DNA of 64,000 bases from Sphingomonas sp. Root241. GTDB taxonomy: Bacteria > Pseudomonadota > Alphaproteobacteria > Sphingomonadales > Sphingomonadaceae. Position 1 is the first letter of the stretch. Each line of letters begins with the position of its first letter. The translations under genes and the position numbers were made by a program. Below are positions 9,386 through 19,570 of the stretch, one piece after another. The notes under the pieces were generated by a model. The model ran no database searches and was not told the DNA's origin. It saw only the letters and a list, made by a program, of their open reading frames with translations. Location: assembly GCF_001428865.1 (NCBI RefSeq), contig NZ_LMIV01000002.1, positions 124,001 to 188,000 on the forward strand, given 5' to 3'.

Positions 9386-10672
9386 ATGGATACGATCTTT
9401 GCGGTGTCGAGCGGGGGCCCGCCCGCCGCCATCGCGATATTGCGCATGAGCGGGTCGCGCGCGTTCGAGGCCGCGGCTTTATTGGCGGGTGATCTTCCGG
9501 CACCCCGCCGAGCAGGGCTGCGCGCGCTGCGCGATCCGGCCACCGGGGAGTTGCTCGATCGCGGGCTCGTGTTGCTCTTCCCCGGCCCCCGCAGTGCCAG
9601 CGGCGAGGATCTTATCGAACTTCATCTACATGGCGGTCGCGCGGTGGTGCGCGCGGTCGAGACCGCGCTCGGCGCGATCGAGGGCCTGCGCCCCGCCGAA
9701 CCGGGCGAGTTCACGCGCCGCGCGTTGCTCAACGGCCGGATGGATCTGAGCGAAGCGGAGGGACTGGGCGATCTGTTGATGGCCGAAACCGAGGCGCAGC
9801 GCCGCGTTGCGGTCCGATCGGCCGAGGGGGCAGTGCGCCGCCAGATCGAGGACTGGTCAGACCGCCTGCTGATGCTCGCCGCCGAGATCGAGGCGCAGCT
9901 CGATCACAGCGACGAGGACGATGTCGCGGGGGCGGATTCGCTGGCGGGGCTTCATGATGCCGCGGCGGCGCTTGCCGCGGAGATCAAGCAGGTCACGGCT
10001 CGGCCGCCGGTCGAACGTCTCCGCGACGGGCTGCGCGTCGTGCTCGCCGGCCCACCCAATGCCGGCAAGTCGACATTACTCAACGCGATGATCGAACGCG
10101 ACGCGGCGATCGTCTCGCCAATCGCCGGCACAACGCGCGATCGAATCGAGGCGCCGGTGGTGCGCAATGGTACGGCATATATGCTGATCGACACCGCCGG
10201 CCTGGCTGAAGCGACCGTCGACCCGATCGAAGCGATCGGCATCGATCGCGCGCGCGCCGCGCTGGTGGAAGCAGACATTTTACTGTGGCTCGGGGACGCG
10301 CCGCCGCCCGATCATCCCGTGACGCTGTGGCTGCATGCCCGTGCCGATCTTCCCGGACGGGAGTCGACGATCGACGAGGACTTGGCGATCTCGGCCGCCA
10401 GCGGAGCGGGTATGGATTCGCTGTGGGAGCGGCTCGAGGCACTGGCCGCGAAGCTGTTGCCGCCGCCGGATTTGCTCGCGCTCAATCGCCGCCAGTCTGA
10501 TCTCGCCGATACCGCGGCCGATGCGCTGAATCGTGCTGCGGCGCAGCACGATCTTCTTCTGGCCGCGGAAGAACTGCGAACGGCGCGGCGCGCATTCGAT
10601 GCAATCACAGGAAGGGCGGGGGTCGAGGCTATGCTCGACTCGCTTTTCGCGCGATTCTGCATTGGCAAATAG
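9386..10672 (+). CDS. mnmE: tRNA uridine-5-carboxymethylaminomethyl modification GTPase MnmE
   Basis: With MnmG it makes the cmnm5 or related modification on wobble U34 of certain tRNAs. The N-terminal folate-binding domain shows [11 protein letters not shown] and [16 protein letters not shown]. The G domain has G1 GPPNAGKST (about residues 223-231), the GTTRD switch and G3 DTAG. The C-terminus ends CIGK, with the conserved Cys. The G4 base-recognition motif, usually NKxD, reads ARAD in [11 protein letters not shown]: only the Asp is kept. 428 aa is slightly short for the family. A parS site begins 2 nt after the stop codon. Confidence 0.96.
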   Translation: MDTIFAVSSGGPPAAIAILRMSGSRAFEAAALLAGDLPAPRRAGLRALRDPATGELLDRGLVLLFPGPRSASGEDLIELHLHGGRAVVRAVETALGAIEGLRPAEPGEFTRRALLNGRMDLSEAEGLGDLLMAETEAQRRVAVRSAEGAVRRQIEDWSDRLLMLAAEIEAQLDHSDEDDVAGADSLAGLHDAAAALAAEIKQVTARPPVERLRDGLRVVLAGPPNAGKSTLLNAMIERDAAIVSPIAGTTRDRIEAPVVRNGTAYMLIDTAGLAEATVDPIEAIGIDRARAALVEADILLWLGDAPPPDHPVTLWLHARADLPGRESTIDEDLAISAASGAGMDSLWERLEALAAKLLPPPDLLALNRRQSDLADTAADALNRAAAQHDLLLAAEELRTARRAFDAITGRAGVEAMLDSLFARFCIGK

Positions 10673-10673
10673 A

Positions 10674-10689
10674 TGTTCCACGTGGAACG
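10674..10689. other. parS: parS site 1
   Basis: TGTTCCACGTGGAACG; its 14-bp core (10675-10688) is a perfect palindrome matching the ParB-binding consensus of many bacteria. It lies in the 55-bp gap between mnmE and mnmG, about 7 kb from the putative origin. Confidence 0.9.
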
Positions 10690-10727
10690 TTTTGACGGAC
10701 CACGCGCGAATCTCTAGCGAATGCGGA

Positions 10728-12557
10728 ATGTTTGATGTCATCGTGATCGGCGGGGGCCATGCCGGCACCGAAGCTGCAGCTGCGTCCGCCCGCCGCGGCG
10801 CGCGAACCGCGTTGCTGAGTTTCGACCTGACCAAACTCGGTGCAATGTCGTGCAATCCGGCGATCGGTGGGCTCGGCAAGGGCCATCTCGTTCGCGAGGT
10901 CGATGCCTTCGACGGTCTGATCGCGCGCGCAGCCGATGCTGCCGGCATCCACTATCGGATGCTCAATCGCAGCAAGGGTACTGCGGTGCAGGGACCGCGC
11001 GTCCAGGCCGATCGCGTGCGCTATGCCGCAGCGATTCAGGCGATGCTCAAGGCACAGCCCAGTCTGGAACTGGTTGAAGGAGAGGCCGACGCGCTCGAAC
11101 TCGCCGGCGGCCGGATCGCAGGCGTGCGCCTAGCGGACGGCACATTGCTTGCGGCCAATGCAGTGGTGCTCGCCACCGGTACTTTCCTCGGCGGGCGGAT
11201 CTTCCGAGGAGAAGAGCGCGAGCTCGGCGGACGGGTGGGGGAAGCTGCGGCCACACAGCTAGCCGGGCAGCTTCGCGCATTGGCGCTTCCGATGGCGCGT
11301 CTAAAGACCGGCACGCCGCCACGCCTCGACGGCCGCACCATCGATTGGACGCGGGTCGCCGAACAGCCTTCGGACGACGATCCGTGGACGATGTCGCCGA
11401 TTACCGCGAGCCGCACGTTGCCCCAGCTGTACTGCGGCGTGACGCGCACCACTGGAGCGACACACGATGCGGTCCGCAGCGGCCTCAGCCGCTCGCCACT
11501 GTTCACCGGCGCGATCGACGCGCTGGGGCCGCGTTACTGTCCCTCGATCGAAGACAAGATTCATCGCTTCGGGGACCGCGACGGTCACCAGATCTTCCTT
11601 GAGCCCGAAGGCCTCGATACGCCTCTGATCTATCCCAACGGCATGTCGACTTCGCTGCCGGTCGATGTCCAGGAGACGATGGTCGCATCGATACCGGGGC
11701 TGGAGCGCGCCCGGATCGTCACGCCCGGTTATGCCGTCGAATATGACTATATCGATCCACGCGCGCTCGGCGCGACCTTGGGCTTGCCGGACATTCCCGG
11801 CCTCTATTTCGCGGGTCAGATCAACGGCACCACCGGATATGAGGAGGCTGCAGGGCAGGGCCTCGTCGCCGGGATAAATGCCGCCGCTCACGCGTGCGAA
11901 CTGGAGCCGCTGATCCTGGATCGCGCAACTTCCTATCTCGGGGTGATGGTTGACGACCTGATCCTGCAAGGGGTCACCGAGCCTTATCGGATGCTCACAG
12001 CCCGTGCCGAGTTCCGCCTCCGCCTGCGCGCCGATAATGCCGAAACACGATTGGAAGGGGTCTCCGGGAACCTCGGGGTACTCGGTGTCGAGCGGCGTGC
12101 GCGTTACGCCGCACGTCGCAACGCGCGGGCGGTCCTAGAGGAAAAGTTCGCCGTGTCGCTCACCGCATCGGCGGTCCATGCGCTTGGCGCGCCCGTCGGG
12201 CTCGATGGTGCGCGGCGCTCGGCGAAGGAATGGTTGCGCTTTCCCGGTGTGGAACTCCGGCATGTCGTGGAAGCGACGGACGCCGATCCGCGACTCCTTG
12301 CGGAGTTCGTCGAAGATGCCCGTTACGCGCCGTATCTCGAACGGCAACAGGCTGAGGTCGAGCAACTTCGCGTGAATGATAATGTCCGTCTACGCGTGGA
12401 TCTGGATTTTGCCGCGATCCCGGGACTGTCGAACGAGATGGTCGAGAGGTTGAACTCCGCGCGTCCCGAAACGATCGGAGCGGCATCGCGCATCCGCGGC
12501 ATCACCCCGGCGGCCCTGTCGGCGATCCTGCTTCACGCTAGGAAGTCCGTAGCGTGA
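10728..12557 (+). CDS. mnmG: tRNA uridine-5-carboxymethylaminomethyl modification enzyme MnmG
   Basis: FAD-dependent partner of MnmE. The dinucleotide-binding motif is [10 protein letters not shown] near the N-terminus (residues 8-17). Also present are [33 protein letters not shown] with the conserved Cys, [21 protein letters not shown], and the C-terminal tRNA-binding helical domain. The start is the ATG of [13 protein letters not shown]; the open frame runs further upstream but through the parS site with no family sequence. 609 aa is standard. The stop overlaps the rsmG GTG start. Confidence 0.97.
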   Translation: MFDVIVIGGGHAGTEAAAASARRGARTALLSFDLTKLGAMSCNPAIGGLGKGHLVREVDAFDGLIARAADAAGIHYRMLNRSKGTAVQGPRVQADRVRYAAAIQAMLKAQPSLELVEGEADALELAGGRIAGVRLADGTLLAANAVVLATGTFLGGRIFRGEERELGGRVGEAAATQLAGQLRALALPMARLKTGTPPRLDGRTIDWTRVAEQPSDDDPWTMSPITASRTLPQLYCGVTRTTGATHDAVRSGLSRSPLFTGAIDALGPRYCPSIEDKIHRFGDRDGHQIFLEPEGLDTPLIYPNGMSTSLPVDVQETMVASIPGLERARIVTPGYAVEYDYIDPRALGATLGLPDIPGLYFAGQINGTTGYEEAAGQGLVAGINAAAHACELEPLILDRATSYLGVMVDDLILQGVTEPYRMLTARAEFRLRLRADNAETRLEGVSGNLGVLGVERRARYAARRNARAVLEEKFAVSLTASAVHALGAPVGLDGARRSAKEWLRFPGVELRHVVEATDADPRLLAEFVEDARYAPYLERQQAEVEQLRVNDNVRLRVDLDFAAIPGLSNEMVERLNSARPETIGAASRIRGITPAALSAILLHARKSVA

Positions 12558-13174
12558 CCGAAGGCGAAGCTCGAGGATGGATTCGGGAACGCTTCGGTGT
12601 TTCACGTGAAACGCTGCTTGAGCGATACGAAGTGCTCTTGCGCGCGGAAGCCCGGAACCAGAACCTGATCGCCGCCTCCACATTCAATACTCTATGGGCA
12701 CGGCATTTCGTCGATTCGGCGCAACTCGTTCCTTTGGTCAGCAATGCGCAGCGAGGGATGTGGCTCGACGTGGGCAGCGGCGCGGGCCTACCTGGAGTGG
12801 TTGCGGGCATTCTGCTCGATCGCCCAGTCGTGCTGGTCGAACCTCGCGTCCGCCGCGTCTCGTTCTTGCAACGCGTAGCATCTGAGCTGGGGCTGATTCG
12901 CGTCACGGTGCAGCAGAGCAAAGTCGAGAGCTATCGTCCGACGAATCGCGCCGCAATCGTTTCGGCGCGGGCAGTAGCGGAGTTATCCCGACTGCTCTCG
13001 TCCACAGCGCACTGCACAGATTCATCCACAGTCTGGGTGCTTCCAAAGGGTAGAAACGCCCAATCAGAGGTGGAAGCCGCGCAGGTGAAATGGCAAGGTG
13101 TGTTCCACGTGGAACCAAGCATCACACAGCCGGATTCCGGTATCGTGGTGGCCCGAGGGGTGCGGCCCAGATGA
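12554..13174 (+). CDS. rsmG: 16S rRNA (guanine527-N7)-methyltransferase
   Basis: Methylates G527 of 16S rRNA using SAM. The SAM motif is [18 protein letters not shown] (about residues 70-87), followed by [13 protein letters not shown] and the [12 protein letters not shown] motif. The start is GTG at 12554, overlapping the mnmG stop by 4 nt. Two parS palindromes are inside the coding sequence: one encodes V-S-R-E-T near residues 16-20, the other V-F-H-V-E-P near the C-terminus. The stop overlaps the parA ATG. Confidence 0.94.
   Translation: MTEGEARGWIRERFGVSRETLLERYEVLLRAEARNQNLIAASTFNTLWARHFVDSAQLVPLVSNAQRGMWLDVGSGAGLPGVVAGILLDRPVVLVEPRVRRVSFLQRVASELGLIRVTVQQSKVESYRPTNRAAIVSARAVAELSRLLSSTAHCTDSSTVWVLPKGRNAQSEVEAAQVKWQGVFHVEPSITQPDSGIVVARGVRPR
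12598..12613. other. parS: parS site 2 (inside rsmG 5' end)
   Basis: TGTTTCACGTGAAACG, with perfect palindromic core GTTTCACGTGAAAC at 12599-12612, the classic parS sequence. It is read in frame as V-S-R-E-T within RsmG. Confidence 0.92.
13101..13116. other. parS: parS site 3 (inside rsmG 3' end)
   Basis: TGTTCCACGTGGAACC, with palindromic core GTTCCACGTGGAAC at 13102-13115, identical to the core of site 1. It lies 55 bp before the parA start, so ParB bound here could also affect parAB transcription (inference). Confidence 0.9.
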
Positions 13175-13953
13175 TCTGCATAGCGATCGCCAATCAGAAA
13201 GGCGGGGTGGGCAAGACCACTACCGCGATCAACGTCGGGACAGCGCTTGCCGCAACCGGGAAGCGCGTGCTGCTGATCGATCTCGATCCGCAGGGTAATG
13301 CTTCGACGGGGCTTGGCATCGGCCGTGCTGACCGCGTGCAATCGAGCTACGACTTGCTCGTCAGCGAACTCAGCCTCGAACAGGTCGCGATCGCCACCAA
13401 GGTGCCGCGGCTCGACATCGTCCCCGCCACACAGGATCTGTCGGGTGCGGAGATCGAGCTGATCGAATTCGAGGCGCGTACGCATCGCCTCGATGCGGCA
13501 ATCAGCCGACACGCCGCACAGCGTTGGGACGTAGTGCTGATCGATTGTCCGCCGTCGCTCGGGCTGCTGACGATCAATGCAATGGTAGCCGCGCACGCGC
13601 TCCTCGTGCCGCTGCAATGCGAGTTCTTCGCGCTTGAGGGGCTCAGTCAACTGCTCAGCACGATCGATCGCATCCGCAGCCGCTTCAATCCCGGCCTGTC
13701 GATCCTCGGCGTTGCGCTCACCATGTACGATCGCCGTAACCGGCTGACCGACCAGGTCGCAGATGATGTTCGCGCTGTACTAGGGAAAGTGGTGTTCGAT
13801 ACCGTGATTCCACGCAACGTTCGTTTGTCCGAGGCGCCGAGCCATGGCATGCCGGCATTGATCTACGATTATCGCTGTGCCGGCTCCGAGGCCTATATCG
13901 CGCTCGCCCGCGAAGTGATCGAGCGCCTGCCCAAGCTCAGGAAGGCCGCATGA
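13171..13953 (+). CDS. parA: chromosome partitioning ATPase ParA (Soj)
   Basis: Walker-type ATPase that moves ParB-parS complexes to segregate replicated origins. The start is the ATG of [18 protein letters not shown]; an in-frame extension upstream reads through the parS site. The deviant Walker A KGGVGKTT is at residues 10-17, with LIDLDPQGNASTGLG and Walker B region VVLIDCPPSLGLL, then LVPLQCEFFALEGLSQLL. 260 aa is standard for a chromosomal ParA. 4-nt overlaps with rsmG and parB. Confidence 0.97.
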   Translation: MICIAIANQKGGVGKTTTAINVGTALAATGKRVLLIDLDPQGNASTGLGIGRADRVQSSYDLLVSELSLEQVAIATKVPRLDIVPATQDLSGAEIELIEFEARTHRLDAAISRHAAQRWDVVLIDCPPSLGLLTINAMVAAHALLVPLQCEFFALEGLSQLLSTIDRIRSRFNPGLSILGVALTMYDRRNRLTDQVADDVRAVLGKVVFDTVIPRNVRLSEAPSHGMPALIYDYRCAGSEAYIALAREVIERLPKLRKAA

Positions 13954-14837
13954 CCGAACCCGCTCCTCGCAAACATGGCCTGGGCCGCGGCCTCAGCGCC
14001 TTGCTCGGCGATTCGGTTCCCGAGGCGCCGATCTCCGGCGCAGCGGAGACGAGCAGCACTCCGGGGCTGCGTACTTTGCCGGTCAGCGCGATGGCACCGC
14101 ATCCCGGGCAGCCGCGCCGCCATTTCGATGAGGCCGCCCTCGACGATCTCGCCGAATCGATCGCGGCCCGCGGCCTGATCCAGCCGATCGTCGTCCGTCC
14201 GCACGGTCACAGCTATCAGATCGTCGCCGGCGAGCGCCGCTGGCGCGCCGCGCAGCGTGCCCGGCTCCACGAAGTCCCCGTCATCGTCCGCGAACTCACC
14301 GACGCCGAGACGATGGAAATCGCGCTGGTCGAGAATATCCAGCGCGAGGATCTCAATGCGATCGAAGAGGCGGAGGCTTATGCCAGGCTGATCGGCGAGT
14401 TCGGCCATACGCAGGAAGCGCTCGGTCGGCTCGTGCACAAATCGCGCAGTCATGTCGCCAACCTATTGAGATTGCTAGATCTTCCCCAGCCGGTCCGCCA
14501 GATGGTGGTTGAGGGTCTGATCGAGATGGGCCACGCCCGCGCGCTGATCGGCGCTCCCGATGCCGAGCGTCTCGCGCGTATTGTCGCCGAGAAGGGGCTG
14601 TCGGTTCGCGAGACCGAGAAGCTCGCGCGGGACGCCAAACCTGTGTCGAAGCGCAAGAGCGAGGAGGGGGCGTTCCGGGATGCGGATATCCAGGCGCTCG
14701 AGCGCCAGCTCGGCGACGTTCTCGGCCTCAACGTCAAGATCGTCCATGGCGCCAAAGGGGGCAGTCTCACGCTCGCTTATTCGACCCTCGATCAGCTCGA
14801 CATGGTCTGCCAGCGGCTCACCGGCGAGCGGATCTAG
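13950..14837 (+). CDS. parB: chromosome partitioning protein ParB (parS-binding CTPase)
   Basis: Binds parS, clamps and spreads on DNA using CTP. The N-terminal KHGLGRGLSALLG is the ParA-interaction box. The CTP-binding region includes PHPGQPRRHFDE, GLIQPIVV and GERRWRAAQ; ENIQREDLNAIEEA follows. The helix-turn-helix is in TQEALGRLVHKSRSHVANLLRLLDLP, and the C-terminal dimerisation domain ends the protein. 295 aa. Its TAG stop shares CTAG with the stop of the convergent holA gene. Confidence 0.97.
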   Translation: MTEPAPRKHGLGRGLSALLGDSVPEAPISGAAETSSTPGLRTLPVSAMAPHPGQPRRHFDEAALDDLAESIAARGLIQPIVVRPHGHSYQIVAGERRWRAAQRARLHEVPVIVRELTDAETMEIALVENIQREDLNAIEEAEAYARLIGEFGHTQEALGRLVHKSRSHVANLLRLLDLPQPVRQMVVEGLIEMGHARALIGAPDAERLARIVAEKGLSVRETEKLARDAKPVSKRKSEEGAFRDADIQALERQLGDVLGLNVKIVHGAKGGSLTLAYSTLDQLDMVCQRLTGERI

Positions 14838-15850
14838 CCCCGCGCCCGCGCCGCTGCGCGCGCAATCGCGATACATTCCGCGTCGGCCAGCACTTCGCCC
14901 GCGCTTCCCGAATGCATCAATGCGCGCTCGGTCTGGCGGACGCGATCGATGGCGCGGACGATTTGGGCGGCATTCCAGCGCCGCAGCGCTCGTCCTGTCG
15001 CGGCTTTTTCGCGGAAGAATATACGATGCTTCTCAAGTACTTCCTCGATACTCGCACCCTTGTCCATGTCGCCGCGCAGCTCGGCCAATGTCATCAACCG
15101 GCGTGCCAGCTGACGCAGCAGCGGGATCGCGGTGCCGTCGCCCAATTGCGCCAGCTCGGTGCCGATCTCCGCAACGCGCCCGTCGAGCACGGCTTCAATG
15201 GCGTGGAATAGCTCGGTATCGCCAAGATCGGCGCCGATCGCGTCGAGCGCCGCGCCGTCGGCATCGCGCGGGCGGTCGGGCGCGGCGTCGAGGAACAGCG
15301 CCAGCTTCTCGATCTCGCGTGACAGGATCGCGCGGTCGCCCCCGGTTGCCGTTGCCATCCGCTGCGGCACGTCGCCGGTGAGACGCAGGCCGTGCTCGCG
15401 TGCGACGGTCGTCGCCAGCCGCGCCGCGTCGATCCCCTCGGGCACATAGCAGGCGAAGGTGAGCGCAGTGGGCGCCGCGATCGCGGTCTTGACCAATTTG
15501 CCACTGGCCTTGAGCCCCGGTCCGATCGCTATCACCGGATTGCCGGCTTGCTCGGCGCCCAGCAGCAGCGCGACTGCCTCGCCGGCGCCTTCCTCCACAC
15601 CGGTGATCCGCACATAGCGCACGCCACCGAACAGCGACATCGATGCCGCTTCATCGGCCAGCCGCCCTGGTTGTTCGCGCAGTGATTTCATGTCGAGATC
15701 GACGCGCTCCGCTTCGGGGCCCAGCGCGCGCGCCAGCCGTTCGGCGAGCTCGGCCGCGCCCGACTCGTCGGGCCCGTGGAACAGATAGAGCCGGGTCGCC
15801 GGATTGGGCTTGTCGACAGCGGCGCGGATCTGTGCCGCGCTGGCCTTCAT
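14834..15850 (-). CDS. holA: DNA polymerase III delta subunit
   Basis: Clamp-loader subunit that opens the beta clamp. 338 aa. The N-terminal [15 protein letters not shown]...LYLFHGPDESGAAELAERLAR is the delta start with a degenerate nucleotide fold. Family segments LREQPGRLADEAASMSLFGGVRYVRI and GDRAILSREIEKLALFL are present. It converges on parB with a shared CTAG stop and overlaps lptE by 4 nt upstream. The leuS-lptE-holA order is conserved in alphaproteobacteria. Confidence 0.95.
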   Translation of the reverse strand: MKASAAQIRAAVDKPNPATRLYLFHGPDESGAAELAERLARALGPEAERVDLDMKSLREQPGRLADEAASMSLFGGVRYVRITGVEEGAGEAVALLLGAEQAGNPVIAIGPGLKASGKLVKTAIAAPTALTFACYVPEGIDAARLATTVAREHGLRLTGDVPQRMATATGGDRAILSREIEKLALFLDAAPDRPRDADGAALDAIGADLGDTELFHAIEAVLDGRVAEIGTELAQLGDGTAIPLLRQLARRLMTLAELRGDMDKGASIEEVLEKHRIFFREKAATGRALRRWNAAQIVRAIDRVRQTERALMHSGSAGEVLADAECIAIARAAARARG

Positions 15851-16377
15851 TGCCCTGAAGCACCCGTGCTGGCGGGCGCCGGCGCCGGCTTGCCGCCCGA
15901 TTGCGCGAACCGCGCCACGCGCGCGACGATCTGGTCGGCTACGATTCCCGACAGCCGCTCCAGCGCGGTCTTCTCGGCCGCGATCGTCGCATATTCGGAT
16001 CCGACCACGTCGATGCCCGCATCCGACCCAGCCGTCGCGTCGAGCACGACACCGCCGGTGGAGAGATCGACCAGCTGGTAACGCGCGCGCAACGTCCGCC
16101 GCTCGCGCGCGACGCTGTCGTCGCTGCGCACGCCGAGTCCTGCGATCGAATCGTCGAGTTTCACCTCCAGCCGATAGCGCGGCGTCGTCTCACCCGCCTG
16201 CAGCCGGTCGCGCAATGCGTTGGAGACGAGCCAACCCGATTGCCCCTCGATCGGCGCGACCTGCACCGTGGAGAGCATGGTCTGCACCGGCCCGCCGGCC
16301 CCGCCGCTGTACAGCGGCTTGAGTCCGCAGGCCGAAAGCGCCAGCGCGCCTGCGCAGAGGAGCGCCGCGGCCCTCAT
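15847..16377 (-). CDS. lptE: LPS-assembly lipoprotein LptE
   Basis: Outer-membrane lipoprotein that plugs and supports LptD in LPS insertion. The start is the ATG of [18 protein letters not shown]; the lipobox LSAC predicts cleavage before Cys17, followed by GLKPLYSGG, the typical LptE mature N-terminus. The 176-aa length and its position between leuS and holA are characteristic. The C-terminal tail is Pro/Ala-rich. Overlaps leuS by 4 nt. Confidence 0.93.
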   Translation of the reverse strand: MRAAALLCAGALALSACGLKPLYSGGAGGPVQTMLSTVQVAPIEGQSGWLVSNALRDRLQAGETTPRYRLEVKLDDSIAGLGVRSDDSVARERRTLRARYQLVDLSTGGVVLDATAGSDAGIDVVGSEYATIAAEKTALERLSGIVADQIVARVARFAQSGGKPAPAPASTGASGQ

Positions 16378-18878
16378 GCGACGATGTTCACCAGTCGATC
16401 GGGAACGATGATCACTTTCCTCGGAGCCTTTCCTTCGAGCGACCGAACGATCTTCTCGGCAGCAAGTGCCGCAGCCTCGACCACATCCTTCGGCGCGCCC
16501 TTGGGCATTACCAGCGTATCGCGCAGCTTGCCATTCACCTGCACTGCGATCGTGACTTCGTCGTCGACGAGCAGCGCCGGATTCACGTCGGGCCACGGCG
16601 CGTCGGCGATCAATCCGACATTGCCCATCGCGGCCCAGGCCTCCTCGGCGATATGTGGCACCATCGGGGCGACGATCCGAACGATCGTGCGGATCGCATC
16701 CGTCCGGGAGGCCGAAGGCGCCGCCTTCTCGACTGCGTTGACCAGTTCGTAGAGCCGCGCCACGGCCTTGTTGAAGGTCAGCGCCTCGATATCGCCGGCG
16801 ACACCTGCGATCGTGCGGTGCAGTCGCCGATCGAGGTCCTTGTCCTCACCAGTCGCATCCTCCAGCCCGTCGAACAGTCGCCAAAGCCGCTGGACGAAGC
16901 GCCACGCGCCTTCGATGCCGTTCTCGCTCCACTCCAGATCGCGCTCGGGGGGGCTGTCCGACAGCATGAACCAGCGCACTGCGTCCGCGCCGTACTGGTC
17001 GACGATCGGCTCAGGATCGACGGTGTTCTTCTTCGACTTGGACATCTTCTCGATGCGGCCGAGCTCGGCGACATCGCCCGACGCGATTTCGACCACGCCG
17101 GCGCTCTCCTTGCGGATTTCCTCGGGCGACAGCCAGCGCCCGTCCTGTGCCCTGTAGGTCTCGTGCGTCACCATGCCCTGGGTGAAGAGCCCCGCGAACG
17201 GCTCGGCGACGTCGAGCTTGCCGATATGCTGGAGCGCGCGCGTGAAGAAGCGCGCATAGAGCAAGTGCAGGATCGCATGCTCGACTCCGCCGATATACTG
17301 GCCGACCGGCAACCATTGCTCGGCCACTGCCTTGTCGAACGGCTTGTCGGCAGGCTGGCTGGCGAAGCGTATGAAATACCACGACGAATCGACAAAGGTG
17401 TCGAGCGTGTCGGTCTCGCGCCGCGCCGGTGCATCGCACTTGGGGCAGTTCACATGCTTCCAGGTCGGATGCCGGTCGAGCGGATTGCCGGGGACATCGA
17501 ACGACACGTCCTCCGGTAGCACCACCGGAAGCTGGTCGCGCGGCACGCCCACCGGCCCGCACGACTCGCAATGGATGATCGGGATCGGCGTGCCCCAATA
17601 GCGCTGGCGGCTGACACCCCAGTCGCGCAGGCGCCAAACAGTCGTGCCGGTGCCCCAGCCGCTTTGCTCGGCCCGCTGGATCACCGCACGCTTGGCGTCG
17701 GCCACGTCCATGCCGTCGAGGAAGTGCGAATTCACCAGCGTGCCCGGGCCGCTATATGCTGCGGAATCATGGAATTCAGGCGCGGTCTTGTCTCCGTCGG
17801 AGACAACGCGGCGGATCCCCAGGCCATATTTGATCGCGAACTCGAAATCGCGCTGGTCATGCGCGGGCACGCCGAAAACTGCGCCGGTGCCGTAGTCCAT
17901 CAGCACGAAGTTCGCGATATAGACCGGCAATTCCCAAGCAGGATCAAAAGGATGCGTCGCACGCAGCCCGGTGTCGAAACCCAGTTTCTCCTGCGTTTCC
18001 AGCTCGGCCGCAGTGGTGCCGCCCTGCTTGCAACGGTCGATGAACGCCTGGATTCCGGGATTGCCGCTCGCCAGCTTCTGCGCGATCGGATGGTCTGCGG
18101 CGATCGCGACGAAGCTCGATCCGAAGATCGTGTCGGGCCGCGTGGTGAACACCTGGACTTCGCCGCCATCGCTGAGCGCGAACCGGAACCGCAGTCCCTC
18201 GCTCTTGCCGATCCAGTTCTCCTGCATCAGCTTGACCTTGTCCGGCCAATGCTCGAGCCCCTGGACGCCGCTCAGCAACTCGTCGGCGAACTGGGTGATC
18301 TTCAAGAACCACTGGCTGAGCTTCTTGCGCTCGACCAATGCGCCCGAGCGCCAGCCGCGTCCGTCGATCACTTGCTCGTTGGCGAGCACGGTCATGTCGA
18401 CCGGATCCCAATTGACTGCGCTTTCCTTGCGATAGACCAGCCCGTTTTCGAAGAAATCGAGGAAGATCGCCTGCTCGTGCCCGTAATAATCGGGCTCGCA
18501 GGTCGCTAGTTCGCGCGTCCAGTCGAGCGCGAAGCCGAGGCGCTTGAGCTGCGCCTTCATCGTTGCGATGTTCTGGCGGGTCCAGTTGCCGGGATGGACC
18601 TTCTTTTCCATCGCCGCATTCTCGGCGGGCATGCCGAACGCATCCCAGCCCATCGGATGGAGCACTTCCATGCCCTTCATTCGGCGGAAGCGCGCGAGCA
18701 CGTCGCCCATCGTATAGTTGCGGACATGGCCCATATGGATGCGCCCCGACGGATAGGGGAACATCTCGAGGACGAACGACTTGGGTTTGGGCGAATCGTC
18801 GCGGGCGGCGAAGGTGCGGCGTTCTTCCCACGCCTTCTGCCACGCCGCGTCCGCCTTCAGGGGGTTGAAGCGCGACAA
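16374..18878 (-). CDS. leuS: leucyl-tRNA synthetase
   Basis: Charges tRNA-Leu. Class I signatures: HMGH at residues 48-51 within [17 protein letters not shown], and KMSKS near residue 610 in [14 protein letters not shown]. The CP1 editing domain contains [16 protein letters not shown] and the Asp of [19 protein letters not shown] zinc-type region (CESCG...CPKCDAP) follows. The start is TTG at 18878-18876: GAGGAAG lies 9 nt upstream, and [19 protein letters not shown] matches the family N-terminus. 834 aa. Confidence 0.97.
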   Translation of the reverse strand: MSRFNPLKADAAWQKAWEERRTFAARDDSPKPKSFVLEMFPYPSGRIHMGHVRNYTMGDVLARFRRMKGMEVLHPMGWDAFGMPAENAAMEKKVHPGNWTRQNIATMKAQLKRLGFALDWTRELATCEPDYYGHEQAIFLDFFENGLVYRKESAVNWDPVDMTVLANEQVIDGRGWRSGALVERKKLSQWFLKITQFADELLSGVQGLEHWPDKVKLMQENWIGKSEGLRFRFALSDGGEVQVFTTRPDTIFGSSFVAIAADHPIAQKLASGNPGIQAFIDRCKQGGTTAAELETQEKLGFDTGLRATHPFDPAWELPVYIANFVLMDYGTGAVFGVPAHDQRDFEFAIKYGLGIRRVVSDGDKTAPEFHDSAAYSGPGTLVNSHFLDGMDVADAKRAVIQRAEQSGWGTGTTVWRLRDWGVSRQRYWGTPIPIIHCESCGPVGVPRDQLPVVLPEDVSFDVPGNPLDRHPTWKHVNCPKCDAPARRETDTLDTFVDSSWYFIRFASQPADKPFDKAVAEQWLPVGQYIGGVEHAILHLLYARFFTRALQHIGKLDVAEPFAGLFTQGMVTHETYRAQDGRWLSPEEIRKESAGVVEIASGDVAELGRIEKMSKSKKNTVDPEPIVDQYGADAVRWFMLSDSPPERDLEWSENGIEGAWRFVQRLWRLFDGLEDATGEDKDLDRRLHRTIAGVAGDIEALTFNKAVARLYELVNAVEKAAPSASRTDAIRTIVRIVAPMVPHIAEEAWAAMGNVGLIADAPWPDVNPALLVDDEVTIAVQVNGKLRDTLVMPKGAPKDVVEAAALAAEKIVRSLEGKAPRKVIIVPDRLVNIVA

Positions 18879-18924
18879 GTTACAAACTTCCTCTGGCGGG
18901 AGCGGCTACAAACGCCGCGCCTTA

Positions 18925-19356
18925 TTAATTCGCGATGGCGGCCCGGCGCAGATCGCGAGCGCGGGTGAGGATGATGTCCTCGAGCTTCTGCACCGTCGCG
19001 GCCTGAACGGGGGCTGCGACCCACTGACCGGTGCGGTTGACTTCGCGCAGCGCCGCGACGCGGAGCGCATCGGCGCGCAGGTCCTGGTCGAGCACGGTGA
19101 CGGTCACCTTCATCCGCTCGGTCGGCGTGTTCGGGTTCACATACCAGTCGGTGACGATGACGCCGCCGTTCGAATCGGTCTGGAGCAGCGGCATGAAGCT
19201 CAGCGTGTCGAGGCTTGCGCGCCACAGATAAGAATTGACGCCGATCGTCGTCACCTTCGACGCGGCGAGGTCCGCTTCGGGGCGCTTGCTGCCGCCGCAC
19301 GCGGTGATCGAAAGAGCGAGCGACCCCAGGATCGCGGTGCGCAACAGGCGGTTCAT
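18925..19356 (-). CDS. DUF3576 lipoprotein
   Basis: A 143-aa predicted lipoprotein: MNRLLRTAILGSLALSITACGG has a lipobox ending at Cys20. The mature part (TTIGVNSYLWRASLDTLSFMPLLQTDSNGGVIVTDWY) matches what I recall of DUF3576, a small alphaproteobacterial family found beside leuS-lptE. Function unknown; an envelope role is inferred from the signal and the neighbours. A promoter (TATAGA at 19400-19395, TTGCTC at 19422-19417, 16-nt spacer, minus strand) precedes it. Confidence 0.85.
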   Translation of the reverse strand: MNRLLRTAILGSLALSITACGGSKRPEADLAASKVTTIGVNSYLWRASLDTLSFMPLLQTDSNGGVIVTDWYVNPNTPTERMKVTVTVLDQDLRADALRVAALREVNRTGQWVAAPVQAATVQKLEDIILTRARDLRRAAIAN

Positions 19357-19394
19357 CGACACATTCCTAAAGGCGAAAGGGAAAAGCGAAAGCA

Positions 19395-19422
19395 TCTATA
19401 GGGGCTCGTGTGGCGGGAGCAA
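19395..19422 (-). promoter_or_regulatory. candidate promoter of the DUF3576-leuS-lptE-holA operon
   Basis: On the minus strand TTGCTC (19422-19417), 16 nt, TATAGA (19400-19395), leaving a 38-nt distance to the ATG. The rest of the 214-bp divergent gap (19357-19570) holds a CGGAAG/CTTCCG hairpin (19511-19533) and no open reading frame of note. Confidence 0.45.
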
Positions 19423-19570
19423 GGCGGCAGCGCGCGGGCGAATCACCGGAAAATGGGTCGATTCGCCGCCGAATCTGTGGGCATCGGGCAACACTGGCAC
19501 GAAATTTGAGCGGAAGGTGGAACCGAGCTTCCGAATCATGGTACGCACCTCCATATAAAAGGGGATGAAA

